Origin: Posidonia oceanica
Taxonomy: Eukaryota > Streptophyta > Magnoliopsida > Alismatales > Posidoniaceae
DNA: 64,000 nt
Assembly (NCBI GenBank): GCA_037176725.1
Contig: JAZBRS010000044.1
Location: forward strand, 1,674,001-1,738,000
Direction: 5' to 3'
A program made the position numbers and the translations under genes. The notes under the pieces are model-generated. The model was given only the letters and a program-made list of their open reading frames with translations. It did no database searches and had not been told where the DNA came from. Below, in pieces: positions 35,114 through 47,789 of the stretch. Positions within the stretch are counted from its first letter, which is position 1. Each line of letters opens with the position of its first letter.

Positions 35114-36653
35114 CTTCTTTGGATAAAATATTAAATGAATTATGAGTACCAGGGAGCGACTTACTTCGAGTAGTAGCTCCAGATGACACCTTCATAGTAC
35201 ATGAACCATTTTTTTTGAACCAAATCATTATTCCTTGGCCTACCACGTCGTCGTTTGTTAGTACAAATAGCTTCTGTTTCACTAACTAAACATTGGATAT
35301 CCTCCTGCATGGTGTTGTCACTAATAAACACTTCATCTCGGTCTCCCAAAGAAGCACTGATACAACTATTTAACATAACATGGCTACTGAAACCACTCCC
35401 ACTAGCATCATCAGAACCCACCTTCTTTGAAAACTTTGAAGCACTAAGAGGTTCGCCCACTTCCAGCAATTGAACATCAACCCTAGTGGAACACATTCCT
35501 CTAGCTTCTTCATTAAGCACAGCAACTGGAGCTTGAGCAACACTAATAGCACCATCGTCCTCATCTTCATGAAACACAGCACGAAGCATATCTCTCACTT
35601 CCGAGTCTTCATCCCAAGAGAAAGTAGGTTTTTCAGCCACCACCAGATCCTTTTTAAGAGTCTCAAAAACTGTGCCAATAGGAACCTCTACATGTTCTGA
35701 GATTGTCAAGATATCATCCAGTTTTAGAGTCCTACCTGTAGCCTTCCATTTTTTTTTGCTCTTCCCCTTCCATTAGCAACCCTAACTTGAATATTACCAT
35801 TAGATTGATTAAGGTTAACATGGTGAGTTTCCTCCGCATGAGTAGAAGTTGAGGCCTTTTTCGCCAGATTCCTACCACAAGCATTCTCCAAGTGTCCTCT
35901 CTTCCGGCAAAGATTGCAAAACAAGGGTTGGTTTTCAAATTTCATTGGCTGGAACTCCCCATCAGACTTCGTCCCTACGTAGATCTCAGTAGGATACTCC
36001 TTCGTTAGGTCGAGATCCACACAGAACCGAGCACAGACTGTCGTCGACTGTGAAGAGGTGGCAGAAGCAATACACAATAAAGGACCATAAACCTTTGCCA
36101 CAGATTTAATGAAGCTAGCCTTATAGTAACATTGAGGTAGAGCTGGAAGAGCAATCCAGACCGGCGCAATGTTGTTCTTAGTTCCCAGCTGAAACCAAGG
36201 AGTCCACCAGAACACCTTCAATACCTGTCCCCTCATTACCCATTTTTCTCTTGTATAGATCTTTAGAAAATCAGACTCCATTCCAAACTTAACAAGAAGA
36301 TGCTGACGCTCAATAATGTTAATATCCACTGCCCCTCTAACACCCCAGTTTGAAAGAGCCTTCTACACCTCAGAAGATGGAATATGTGAAGAGAAGAACT
36401 TGAAAATCAGAGCTGTTTTCTAAGGCAATGAAAGCTTCACCACCTCCACAGAAGATAATATAATGGTAGGCCACCCAAACTTCGTCGACGGCTCCCGAAC
36501 CGGGAAGTCGTCAACCACCGGAGAACCACGCAACGCCTTCGCAAAAGACCGACCCTCCACATGGGAAGATCCTCCTCCAGAGACACCCATCAGTAAAGAA
36601 GCCAACAAGAACCCACAAGAACCAGAAACCATAACACAAATGCACCACCGCAA
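35094..36653 (-). pseudogene. LINE-2 ORF1 (DUF4283-like domain, CCHC knuckle, AT-hook-like tail), broken
   Basis: From 36653 the frame shows RSFAKALRG, then a DUF4283-like domain with two in-frame TAG codons between 36330 and 36420, at positions where LINE-1 reads Tyr (LPYKNALIF) and Gln (DIQKGLSNWGV). It continues through REKWVMRGQVLKVFWW to the knuckle FCNLCRKRGHLENAC (CX2CX4HX4C). The frame changes at a run of A on the coding strand near 35747-35756 and again at another A run near 35209-35220. Both look like homopolymer slippage. The tail holds KRRRGRPRN, an AT-hook-like core as in LINE-1. The final MEC-stop overlaps the ORF2 WNAR codons. Confidence 0.85.
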
Positions 36654-37008
36654 CCCTAGCGTCTACTGGTTGAAGAACCATTGTAGACCGCTGGGGAGAG
36701 ACACCGAGCACCTTGAGCCGAACCCAGAAACAAACAAAGCTAGTCGGCGAAAAACACGAAAAAACATAATCGGAACCCTAAATCTCGAGGAAGAAGAAGG
36801 CAGAAAGAAAACTACCTCCCCAACGAGGACGAGTGGCGACTGTTCATGGAGCCCACCAACCGCTCGCTAGAACCACAAGAAGGACGCCAGAGGCCGCCGT
36901 ATAAGCGGTGGATGCCGGAGCCCTAAGCAAATGCCGGAAACCACCACTCAATCGCCGAACCTCTTCTCTCCAATTCTCCAATTACATCAAATTAAATTCA
37001 ATACCAAT

Positions 37009-37688
37009 TATTACATACAACGATTTATCCATTTTACATTATTATATACCAACTACACATCTCTACAAGAGTTTTACTCAATTTATAAGATTTCTACGAA
37101 AATTACAAAATCTTTTGAGATTTCTTCCAATTTATCGAAAAACAGTAGGTGTTAGTTAACTGTTTTTCGTAACTTTTCAAAAAATATATTGTTTTCATAT
37201 TTGATTGTTGTTTTTGATACGTTACGACCTATATCATCTGTGAATCATGTTTTGGTAACATTCGATGTCATTCAAATAAAATACTAAATGATAGACAGTT
37301 TTCGATTTGACAAAAAAGTTTGACTTTTTATTAAGATAGTGTTTTATTAAACATTTACGTGTCATTTATATTAGATGAATTTTTTCATAGGTGTATCGTA
37401 TTTTCCACCTCTATAGTTCTATTATCGATATTTCCTTGAATTCGATACACTTTTGTCAGCTCATACTCAATTTCTAAAGGCCTATAGGTTTTCGAACTTT
37501 AAAAAAGTTTGACTTTTTTATTTTTGAATTCTCCAATTACTTTTTTGACATTAACAAACAATGATTTTTCTATTTTACATTGTTATATACCAACAACATT
37601 TCTCTACTTCATTTTTACACAATTTTGAAGATTTCTACGAAAATCACAACAGTTTTCGAGATTTCTTCCATTTTATCAATTAACTATA
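37009..37688. repeat. 540-bp satellite after LINE-2 (mosaic)
   Basis: It starts in a type-2 monomer and ends in the type-1 junction monomer. The first 350 bp are almost identical to 40185-40530 and share private variants ('acaagagttttactc', 'ctgtttttcgtaac', 'gatacgttacg', 'tagacagtt'). The next 180 bp match 16310-16490 instead. Confidence 0.9.
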
Positions 37689-39381
37689 AGATTCTGGCGA
37701 CACTAGGAGGCGGGATTCGCCGGCGCGCTTCACTGGCGAACTTTGTAGGCATTTCTAGCACCCATGAGACACCAAGGGCGCCAAGGACGCCCCCGTTCTG
37801 TTTGGGTTGTGCCTAATTTTGGCGATAACCGATCTATTGGAGGTCGCTCTTTTGTTGTTGAAGTTTAGAATCTGATTTTAGGTTTTATTGTGAGTTTTGA
37901 AGAATTAAAATTTATCATTGTCCTTTAAGAGATTAGAATTTTATAAACACAATAGGGCAAGATGAGAATCAAGCCAATCATTAGGGATGAGTTAGGGATT
38001 GTATAAAATGGAATAGCAAGACCCCACTTGAGCTAGGATTGGAAACTAAAAGACTAAATAACCTAGAAATGCCAAGGTTTTCCCTAATTAGTCTAGATGG
38101 ACATTAGGGAACATAATAATTTAAGTTTGGATCTTGGCATCAGAACTTAGTGTTCTGGGTGCCGTTGGTGTGGGTGAGTGGTCTCGTAAGTACGTTGGGA
38201 CTTCAGGACCAGTGCTTTGCTTCTGTGTGGTGTCGGATGGGTAAATGATATACCCAGAAGGTGCTTTTGTTCCCTGTTGTGTGGTGTTTTGTAATGTGGT
38301 TCTGGACTCGACATTGGAGCTGTCGAGGCTGTGTTTTGAGCTATGATTTCAGCTAGAGGTTTTGTGCTGTGCTTGGTACTATGTTTTGAGGTATTTTGAG
38401 TTGTCATTTAAGGATTTCGAAATGGTTTTCGAAAAGAGTTTTGAAAAGAAAATGCAGTGGTTTGGCAAAGGTTTTTGAAAGAGTTTTTCGGTGTTTTCTG
38501 TGTGTTGCGAACCAAGATACTGGAGGGGCATGTCGACGGGATCAGGGGATGTGACGACATTCTAGGTTGGTCGTGCGCGTTGCCTAGGTTGAGGTCCTAA
38601 GACGAAGAGGTTGAGGTAAGTGTTCGTCGGATCTTGGAGATATGATACTCCTTGATTGTCGTTCACGAGGCTGAGGCTGAGGTCTGCAAGTTGGGGGTAC
38701 TGACTGGACTTGGAGGTATGACACTCTGCTTGTTCCGGATGATGAGGACCCAGGGTATTGACTGTACATAGTGTATCGTGGCAGCGGACACAGGGGGTAT
38801 GAGACCTCTGAGTAGCTGGACGTGATACCTTAGTTGTACGGGTACGGAGACTACTTGCTGTGGACTGAGCCTGGGGGTGAGGAGCCCCAGGGGTTTGGAG
38901 CACTGAGTAAGGGCGCTTAGAGAGCGTACCCTATGGTGTCCTGCTGCGAGACCGGACATGTTGAGGCTTGTTGGCCGGGACGGTTCACTCCCCCACTGGG
39001 TGGTCGACCATAGCAGTGTAGGGACACCGTGGTAGCGCCTTAGTGGACTGCTTGTGGCCGCGCCTGTTTCCATGATATTGTTTGTCGAGCTGTTTGTGTG
39101 CGTAGGTGGGGTGTGTGCAGGGTGACCTATTGAGTGGTCACTCATGTTTGTTTTGTTTTTGTTTTTGGCTGGTGCAGGACAGGAGCTGGAGTTGCTAGTG
39201 CATATAAGAGAGGAGTCACACTGCCACACATCATGGGTTCTGGATAAGTGAGTTGTTTAAATTTTATTTCTGCTTTATAGTATTTGTGAGAATTTAGTTC
39301 TGTAGTTCATTAATGCTAATAAGATTTAAAAAAAAAAATTTGTTAGCTAGGTTGAGAGGTAACGACATTGGGATCGTTACA
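37689..39381 (+). mobile_element. Higher-order unit 6: junction block plus LTR fragment with internal deletion
   Basis: It is 1693 bp, about 440 bp shorter than full units. The gap is at about 39055: 'ggactgcttgtgg' jumps to 'ccgcgcctgtttcc', skipping the segment with the (TG)n run. Short direct repeats (gcttgtgg and cgcctgt) flank the missing part in other units, which fits slippage or microhomology-mediated deletion. Confidence 0.8.
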
Positions 39382-40851
39382 TAGACGGTTTTCGATTTGA
39401 CAAAAAAGTTTTACTTTTTTTTAAGATTGAGTTTTATTAAACATTTACGTGTCATTTATAATATTTGAATTTTTCATAGGTGTATCGTATTTTCCACCTC
39501 TATATTGCTATTATCGATATTTCCTTGAATTCGATACACTTTTGTCAACTTATACTCAATTTGTGAAGACTTATTGGTTTTCGAACTTTAGAAAAGTTTG
39601 ACTTTTTTATTTTTGAATTCTCCAATTACTTTTTTGACATTAACAAACAACAATTTATCTATTTTACAATGTTATTTACCAACAACACTTCTCTACTTCA
39701 TTTTTACACAAATTTGAAGATTTCTACGAAAATTACAAAAGTTTTTGAGATTTCTCCCATTTTATCGATTAACAATACGTGTTTGTATACGATTTTTTTT
39801 AATATTTTAAAATATAATTGGTTCCCTAATTGATTGTTATTTTGTACGTTTTAACCTACAATCTCATTGGATAATATTTTGGTAACTTTTACTGTCATTC
39901 TAATAAAAGTTGAGAGGATAAACGGGTTTAGATGGAAGAGCTAGTTTGACTTTTTGTTAAGTTAGTGTTCTATTTAATATTTTTTTATAATTTCTAGTAT
40001 ATGTATTTTTTTGATAGTGCATCATAATTTCCACTATAAATATCAATCATCGGTATTTCCTCGAATTCGATACACTTCTGACAAATTATACCCAATTTTT
40101 AAAAGCACATTGCTTTAGAAGATTTAAAAAAGTTTGACCTTATTTTTTTGAGTTCTTTTACTTGTTTTTCGACAATTACATACAACGATTTATCCATTTT
40201 GCGTTATTATATACCAACTACACATCTCTACAAGAGTTTTACTCAATTTATAAGATTTCTACGAAAATTACAAAATCTTTTGAGATTTCTTCCAATTTAT
40301 CGAAAAACAGTAGGTGTTAGTTAACTGTTTTTCGTAACTTTTCAAAAAATATATTGTTTTCATATTTGATTGTTGTTTTTGATACGTTACGACCTATATC
40401 ATCTGTGAATCATGTTTTGGTAACATTCGATGTCATTCAAATAAAATACTAAATGATAGACAGTTTTCGATTTGACAAAAAAGTTTGACTTTTTATTAAG
40501 ATAGTGTTTTATTAAACATTTATGTGTCATTTATAGTAGATGAATTTTTACATAGGTGTATCATCTTTTCCCCTCTATATTTTTATTTTAGATATTTCCT
40601 TGAATACGATACACTTTTGTGAGCTCATACTCAATTTCTAAAGGCTTAATGGTTTTCGAACTTTAAAAAAGTTTGACTTTTTTATTTTTAAATTTTCCAA
40701 TTACTTTTTTGACATTAACAAACAACGATTTTTCTATTTTACATTGTTATATACCAACAACATTTCTCTACTTCATTTTTACACAATTTGATGATTTCTA
40801 TGAAAATTACAACAGTTTTCGAGATTTCTTCAATTTTATCGATTAACTATT
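39382..40851. repeat. 540-bp satellite block
   Basis: A 1470-bp copy in the usual phase. Its type-2 monomer is the near-identical partner of the one at 37021-37370. Confidence 0.9.
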
Positions 40852-42005
40852 AGATTCTGGCGACACTAGGAGGTGGGATTCTCCGGCGCGCTTCACTGGT
40901 GAACTTTCTAGGTGTTTCTGGAGCCCATGGGACGCCAGGGGCGCCAAGGAGGTGCCCATTATGTTTGGGTTGGGCCTGATTTTTTTGATAACCGATCTAT
41001 TAGAGGTCGCTCTTTTGTTGTTGAAGTTTAGAATCTGATTTTTGGTTTTATGGTGAGTTTTGTAGAATTAATATGAATCCTTGTCCTTTAAGAGATTTGA
41101 ATTTTATAAACACATTAGGGCAAGATGAGAATCAGGCCAATCATTAGGGATGAGTTAGGGATTTTGTAAAATACAATAGCAAGATCGCACTTGAGTTAGT
41201 GTTGGAAACTAAATGACTAAATCACCTAGAAATGCTAAGGTTTTCCCTAATTGGTCTAGATGGATATTAGGGAACCTAATAATTTAGGATTGGATCCTGG
41301 CACCAGAACTTAGTGTTCTGGGTGCTGTTGGTGTGTGTGTGTGGTCTCGTAAGTATGTTGGGACTTCAGGACTAGTGCTTTGCTTCTGTGTGGTGCTGGA
41401 AGGGTAAATGATATACCTAGAAGGTGCTTTGTTCCCTGTTGTGTGGTGTTTTGTAATGTGGTTCTAGGCTCGACAGTGGAGCTGTCGAGGTTGTGTTTTG
41501 ACTTGTGATTTCAGCTCGTGGTTTTGTGCTGTGCTTGGTACTGTGTTTTGTGGTATTTTCATTTGTCATTTAAGGATTTCGAAATGATTTTCGAAAAGAT
41601 TTTTGAAAAGAAAATGCAGGGGTTTGGCAATGGTTTTTGAAAGAGTTTTCCAGTGTTTTCTGTGTGTGGTGGACCAAGATACTGGAGGAGTGTGTCGACG
41701 GGATCAGGTGATGTGACGACATTCTTGGTTGGCTGGGCACGTTGCCTAGGTTGTGGTCCTGAGACGAAGAGGCAGAGGTAAGTGTTCATCGGATCTTGGA
41801 GGTATGATACTCCTTGATTGTCGTTCACGAGGTCGAGGCTGAGGTCCGCGGGTTGGGGGTACCGACTGGACTTGGAGGTATGACACTCCGCTTGTTCCGG
41901 GTGCCGTGGACCCAGGGTACTGACTGTACATAGTGTATCGTGGCAGCGGACAAAGGGGGTATGAGACCTCTGAGTAGTTGGACGTGATACCCTAGTTAGT
42001 ACAGG
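40852..42005 (+). mobile_element. Higher-order unit 7, left part before the 6.2-kb solo LTR
   Basis: The junction block, the hairpin at 41299-41326 and LTR sequence run up to 'gttagtacagg', where the solo LTR is inserted. It continues at 48161 with 'acgggtaccgagactg', as expected from the other units. Confidence 0.8.
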
Positions 42006-45000
42006 TGTTGACACCCTATTTTGACAGGCTGAATCAATTGGAATCTTCTGGTGGCTTCTAAACCCAAACCTAGGTCCAAATCCACACCTTTTCTTTATTC
42101 TTTCCCCTCAAAACAAGCCCAAACTCAACCTAAGATTGCACCCCTTTCCCAAACCTAGAAACTACCCAAAAACCATAGGAAAACTCACCTTTCCTAACTT
42201 AGCAAACCCACCAAAGAGCCCTCAAAATTTCAAACCAAAACCACTCCCAAAAATCCTAGAAAACTTAGGCAAAACTACCCTTTTTCTACACCTCAAAACC
42301 CTTCCAAAACTTTCTCAAAACCAAACCGAAACAGTGGGAGCAAGACTAGAGACCCTAGACTACACACCCACCAAATTTCACCCCTTTTCAAAACCTCTAA
42401 ACCCTCCTTTTACCCAAATTATCCTTTTCTCTCTCCTAGATTATTCTTTTCTCTCTCCTCTCTCTCTCCTGATTATCCTCCTTCTTTTCACCTCCTTTTC
42501 TCTCTCTTTTTTGTCTGGCTGTGGGCCCTCCTTATGCTCCTATCTGTTCTTAATCTTATTCCTATTTTTATCTTATTTTTACCATTTTCTTTGATTTTCA
42601 AAAAATTATTTTCCTTCAACTCCTCTCTTTCCTATTTATTCTTCCATTTCTCCCTTTTCCTCTCCTTTCTAGTTTCCTCTTGTCTCCTCTTACTAAACCC
42701 CTAAAAAACCTTTAAAAACATTTAAAACCCTAAAACAAAAGAGAAGCAAATCAAAATCCTAAAAATAAATAATAAAAAACTTAAACAAACAGTTAAAAAC
42801 AAAAACCTAACTGAATCCAACTAAAAAAGGAAATTAAGAATGCAATCTAAAAAATACAAAACAAACAAAAGAAAATGCTATAAAATCAAGCAAAATATAA
42901 TCAAAACGAAACAAAAGTAAAAACCTCATTAAAAATAACAAAAAACCAAACCCTAAAAAAGAAGAAAACAATTAAAAATACTAAGACAAGTAATTGAGGA
43001 AAAAACTTAACAAATCTAAAAGAGGCAATTAGAAAACTTCAAAAACAATTTAATTAAAAGAAAGAAAGGAAAAAGCTTAACAAGGAAAACTTAACTAAAA
43101 AATATTAAAAGAATTTAACAAAATCAAAAAGCAATTTAAAAAGAGACTTAAGAAAAAATCCTAAAAGTTAAAAGACTAAAACTCCTCCTAACTAATTAAA
43201 AAGCAATCCATTAAAAGAGTCTAATTAAAAAATCCCAACTTAACAAGAAAAGCTTAATAAGAAAAACTCAACTAAAAAACAATTAAAAATCTTAACAAAC
43301 ATTTAAACCAAATCAAAAACAATTTAAAGAAAACTAAAACCCTAAAAACTTAAATGAAAACTAAAAATCCTTCTAACCCTAATTAGCTTAAAAATAATCT
43401 TTAAAAAACCTAATTAAAACATCCTAACTTAAAAAAAAAAAACAACAACCACGCTGAATTGTTTTCAAAACTTTTTATCCTCTTTCTATTTTTATTTTTA
43501 TTTTTATTTTTATTTTTCTCTTTCTTTTCTTCCCTTTCTTTCCCTTCTTTCTTTCTTCTTCCCTATTTTTCTTTTCCATTTTTCTGGTCCGGCCCACTAA
43601 CCCCTCTCCTCCTTCCTTTCCTTCTTTTTTTTTCTTAACCTTTTTTTTTCCGTGCGGAGGCCCGGCCCACAGGGATTCTCTTCCTCCTCCCTCCTTCTTC
43701 CTCTCCCGCTTCCTTCTTCTCTGATTTTTCCTTTTTCTGCAACCGCAGCCTTCACCGATCGACAACGCATCGTCCTCACCTGCTGTCCTTGCCCGCCCGC
43801 ACGACCCCTGCTCAGGCCGGACCGGCGTGCGCCGCCCTCCTCGGCCGTGCACCTGCAAAACCTCCTGCCACCACCATTCCGGCATTCAATGGCCCCAGAA
43901 CCAGTAGAACAAAAACTCAGTAGAACCTCCAACGAGGGAGACGAGAGAAGATCCCTGAGACTGCCCAGAACCACCACCCCTCTTCCTGTGCAATCCCCAG
44001 CCGGAGAGAACTCAGAAATCGCCCCCTTCCTCTACCAGAGATCAGCCACTTTCCTCCTCTTTTCTTCCACCCAAACCAAAGCACTGAACTCCCGGCAAAT
44101 CACCCTCAATTCCTCCCCCAATCTCACCCAGACAACCAGCTTCACAACCCCCCAATCCACGACGCAAAACACCCTGAAATCACCCTCCAACTCACCAATT
44201 TCTTCAACAGCAACCCATCACTCCATCCTCCAAAAATTCCAGACGCTGCAACCCACAGAACCCCTCCAAACTTCACCCAGAAATTAGCTTGAACACCACC
44301 TTCAAAACCCACCCGAGCTTCAACTCCAAGCCTCACCACAGCACCAGCCCTCCACTACAAACAGCTGCATCACTTTCTGTCCAAAAATTCCTCCATCAGC
44401 AAACTCCCGAACCAGCCCTCTACCGACCCACCTGAGCATCTAGAACCACTCACCGAACCTCCAGGAGTCCGCCGGTGCCCTCCATTTGGTCCCGAGAGCA
44501 GAGAACAGTCTCACCCACCTTCGGCGACCTGCAGGGCACCCACTGAAGCCAGTTTTTGCGCCGGCCGTCGAAGCTTTGCTCCGAGCATTTGGGAAGCACC
44601 GGAGCACATCACTGAGGAAATCCGGACGCTCCTGAGCTGTCAACAGCACCTACAACCACCGGACAAACTCCGCCGGCGACCACTGAAACAGCCCACGTCG
44701 GGGGAGCAATCTGGACGTCGAAGCAGGTACTGCACCCTCCCTTTAGCTTAGTTTCTTTCTCTTCTTGCTTCTCCGCCTCTTAGAATAAGATTCCAGTCCC
44801 TGTCGCGGATAGTCAACGCCGCCGTCTCCTTTCTTCTTCGGTGAGCTCCGGATCTGTCGCGCCGCTCCGGTCTGCAGAACACTGTCCCAACAGTCGTCCC
44901 AGCTCCGCACGGCCTCTAGGAGCTCGACCATGCTTTCAGATCGATCCCTCGTCGCTGTTTTCGTCCAGGCTGCCTCCGAGCAGGTCTGCAGACCTCCGTC

Positions 45001-45159
45001 GCCGTCTCCGGTCTGCTTCAGGCCATGCCGCGAGCCGCTGATGCCACCCAAAGCTCCGCCTGCCTCCGGTGAAGCCCGCCGACGCCTCAGCGCTGCTCCA
45101 GCTCCCTCCTCCGCCTTCCCCGGCCACTGGTAGCAGTTGCTACAGTGGCCGCTCGTCTG

Positions 45160-46080
45160 CTAAAACACTGTGCATTTATTTTTGCTTACCTATGCTTTTT
45201 TGTTATAAAATTGCATATTTGCCTTGCTTTCTTGCTTATTTGCATTCTGGTCCTGCCTCTATTTATCTTTCATTTAATTTCATATGTTAATCTTATGAAA
45301 TTGCATGGAAAACTTAAAAAATCAATTAATTGCATGTTAGTCCCTCTATTGTGATTTCCTTCAGTATTTATTTCTGTTCAAGTCCTTTGGTTTTATAATA
45401 TTGCATGTTAGTCTTCCTGATATTAATCTGATTTAATGCACATATTTTACCTTGGGGTATTGCATTTCTAGTCCTTGTTAGTTTTCTTATTTGCACTTTA
45501 GTCCTCTGATCTGTTAACTTAGGTATTTATTTTTCAATTTTCTTTACTGCATTGCATCATTTCCCTCACATCATCTGATTTTTGCATATAGGCCCTTCAT
45601 CATGCACAGCATACATTTAAATGCATATTTTGCTTATAAAATTGCATTTTTGACCCTACATGTTTTAAAAATTGCACATAAGTCCTTCCTCATGCACAGT
45701 ATGTATTTAAATGCATGTTTTGCTTATAAAATTGCATTTTTGCCCCAGCATGTTTGAAAAAACTGCATATAGGCCCCTGTTTGCATTCCCAGACCAGTCA
45801 GACCCCTGTTTTGCTGGAAAAATTGTATTTTAGACCCTGTTGATTTCAAAATTGCATGTCGATTTACCATTCGATTTCAAAACTTGTCCTGATGCATGGC
45901 TACCCTGAAAATTTACATTTTGAACCCTGCATTTTGTAAAATTGCATTCAAACCCCCATCTTTTTCAAAATTGCATGCAAGTCCCCATTTTTCTGAAAAA
46001 ATCATCCCTAAAGTCTCTTCTTGCATTCTGCACGCATTGCATTCATGCATTCTTGCATCTGGCATCCCTTGCACACACTT
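45160..46080. repeat. Irregular 'aaaattgcat..tagtcc' repeats
   Basis: Words such as 'aaaattgcat', 'ttttgcttataaaattgc' and 'agtccttc' recur every 25-60 bp. This is the reverse-complement counterpart of 26250-27560. Confidence 0.7.
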
Positions 46081-46380
46081 AGGCATTCTTAGCTCCCGTT
46101 TACACGGGAGGACCTGTTTTGCACACCCCTTAGGCCCCGTTTACACTTAGATCTTATCTTCTCCCCTATTCTGGCCTCCTGCCTTGAAGTCTGAATATCT
46201 TCAGATCCGGCCGTTGGATCTTCTCAACTAAGCTACCTGGGCGACCTCGACGGAACGTTCTTCAGCATGGACCAATCAGATTTCAGATCAGGCATCAGAT
46301 CTCCAAGGTAAGTCCTCTTGAACTTCGGCAGCATCTTTTGCATATCATTCGCATTGCATGGCTTTTACACACTCTTTTTT

Positions 46381-47454
46381 GCTTTATTTCTTGCACCGTT
46401 TTGCGTGCCGCTTTGTTTCTCGCATTATTTTGCATGCCGCTTTGTTTCTTGCACCGTTTTACGTGCCGACTTTGTTTCTTGCACCGTTTTGCGTGCCAGC
46501 TTTGTTTCTCGCACCGTTTTGCGTGCCCAACTTTGTTTCTCGCACCGTTTTGCGTGCCGTTTTGTTTCTTGCATCGTTTTCTGTGCCCAGCTTTGTTTCT
46601 TGCACCGTTTTGCGTGCCCGACTTTGTTTCTTGCACCATTTTGCATGCCGCTTTGTTTCTTGCACCGTTTTGCATGTTGCTTTGTTTCTTGCACCGTTTT
46701 GCGTGCCCACCTTATTTCTCACACCGTTTTGCATGCCAACTTTGTTTTCTTGCACCGTTTTGCGTGCCCGACTTTGTTTCTTGCACCGTTTTGGGTGCCG
46801 CTTTGTTTCTTGCATCGTTTTGCGTGCCCAGCTTTATTTCTTGCACCGTTTTGCGTGCTGCTTGTTTCTTGCATTGTTTTGTGTGCTCGACTTTGTTTCT
46901 TGCACCATTTTGCGTGCTGCTTTGTTTCTTGCACCGTTTTGCGTGTTGCTTTGTTTCTTGCACCGTTTTGCGTGTCCGCCTTGCTTCTCGCACCATTTTG
47001 CGTGCCAGCTTTGTTTCTCGCATCGTTTTGCTTGCCGCTTTGTTTCTTACACCGTTTTACGTGCCAACTTTGTTTCTCGCACCGTTTCGCGTGTTGGCTT
47101 TGTTTCTTGCACCGTTTTGCGTGCCGACTTGGTTTCTTGCACCGTTTTGCGTGCTGACTTTGTTTCTTGCACTGTTTTACATTCTTGCTTTGTTTCTTGC
47201 ACCGTTTTGCTTGCCGACTTTGTTTCTTGCACCATTTTGCATGCCGACTTTGTTTCTTGCACCGTTTTGCGTGCCTCGCTTGTTTCTTGCACCGTTCTGC
47301 ATGCCGACTTTGTTTTTCGCACTGTTTTATGTTCTTGCTTTGTTTCTCCCACTGTTTTACGTTCTTGCTTCGTTTCTCGCATCGTTTTGCGTGTCAACCT
47401 CGTTTCTTGTATCGTTTTGTGTATTGGCTTCGCCTCTCGCACCGTTTTGCGTGT
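46381..47454 (+). repeat. Minisatellite, about 30-bp unit, roughly 35 copies
   Basis: The unit consists of 'tttgtttcttgcaccg' followed by 'ttttgcgtgcc' plus 0-3 variable bases. Most units are near 30 nt, so a codon pattern repeats every 10 codons. All three plus frames stay open for 279-398 codons, with translations such as FLAPFCVP, CFLHRFAC and VSCTVLRA. Lys/Gln/Arg-rich frames open on the minus strand as well. The differing unit lengths and simultaneous openness of all frames argue against a real protein. Confidence 0.9.
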
Positions 47455-47767
47455 TTTACGTTATTTCCTCTTGCATGTCGCCCGCATTGCCTGTTTTCAC
47501 CGTTGTTTTGTTTTATCGCCTGCATTTGCATTAGGGCAGTGATGCTTACTGCCTGGAGTTCTCACGAGCCAGGTTTCGCCCGGTTCGGAACACAGACAGC
47601 GTTGCTGAGCGCTTAGGCTGCACGTTTACTTTCTTGCATTGCATTCCTTCACTTAGAGCACACCTTTGAGCATTTAGATAGGCATTCATTGGCACTCAGG
47701 CATTCAAAGTCTGCATTTCCCTGCGTATGCGAGCGTAAGCCTAGAAAGACCGATTCTCGGGCGTGTC

Positions 47768-47789
47768 GGGGGTGCCTAACACCTTCCCC
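47768..47789 (+). promoter_or_regulatory. Conserved LTR block near the 3' end
   Basis: Contains GTGCCTAACACCTTCC. It is the same block as 26114-26135 on the minus strand of the other solo LTR. About 200 bp downstream the second shared block (aatagacttggtggcgactc, 47975-47994) follows, as it does at 25977-25999 in reverse. Confidence 0.6.

Larger units (their letters stand above)
30811..36985 (-). mobile_element. LINE-2, L1-type non-LTR retrotransposon, full-length but decayed
   Basis: On the minus strand the element runs from about 36985 (leader) through ORF1 (36653-35094) and ORF2 (about 35113-30986) to a tail of 12 A (plus-strand T run 30811-30822), preceded by 'ttttatttgccc' as in LINE-1. 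The right boundary is uncertain, between about 36960 and 37008, because about 40 bp of unassigned sequence lies before satellite resumes at 'ttacatacaacg'. The satellite 'ttttttgacaa' expected between the flanks is missing and no target duplication is visible. It shares domain order, leader and tail with LINE-1 but is clearly diverged from it. Confidence 0.9.

Noticed and set aside
43475..44287. Open frames in the GC-rich region (up to 211 codons) as a host gene
   Set aside because: The region is inside the 6.2-kb solo LTR and corresponds in type and place to the GC-rich part of the other solo LTR.
46338..47542. Open frames of 279, 398 and 394 codons on the plus strand as a Cys/Phe-rich protein
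   Set aside because: They are the three frames of one 30-bp minisatellite. Openness in all frames follows from the repeat composition, and there is no start context, domain or non-repetitive part.
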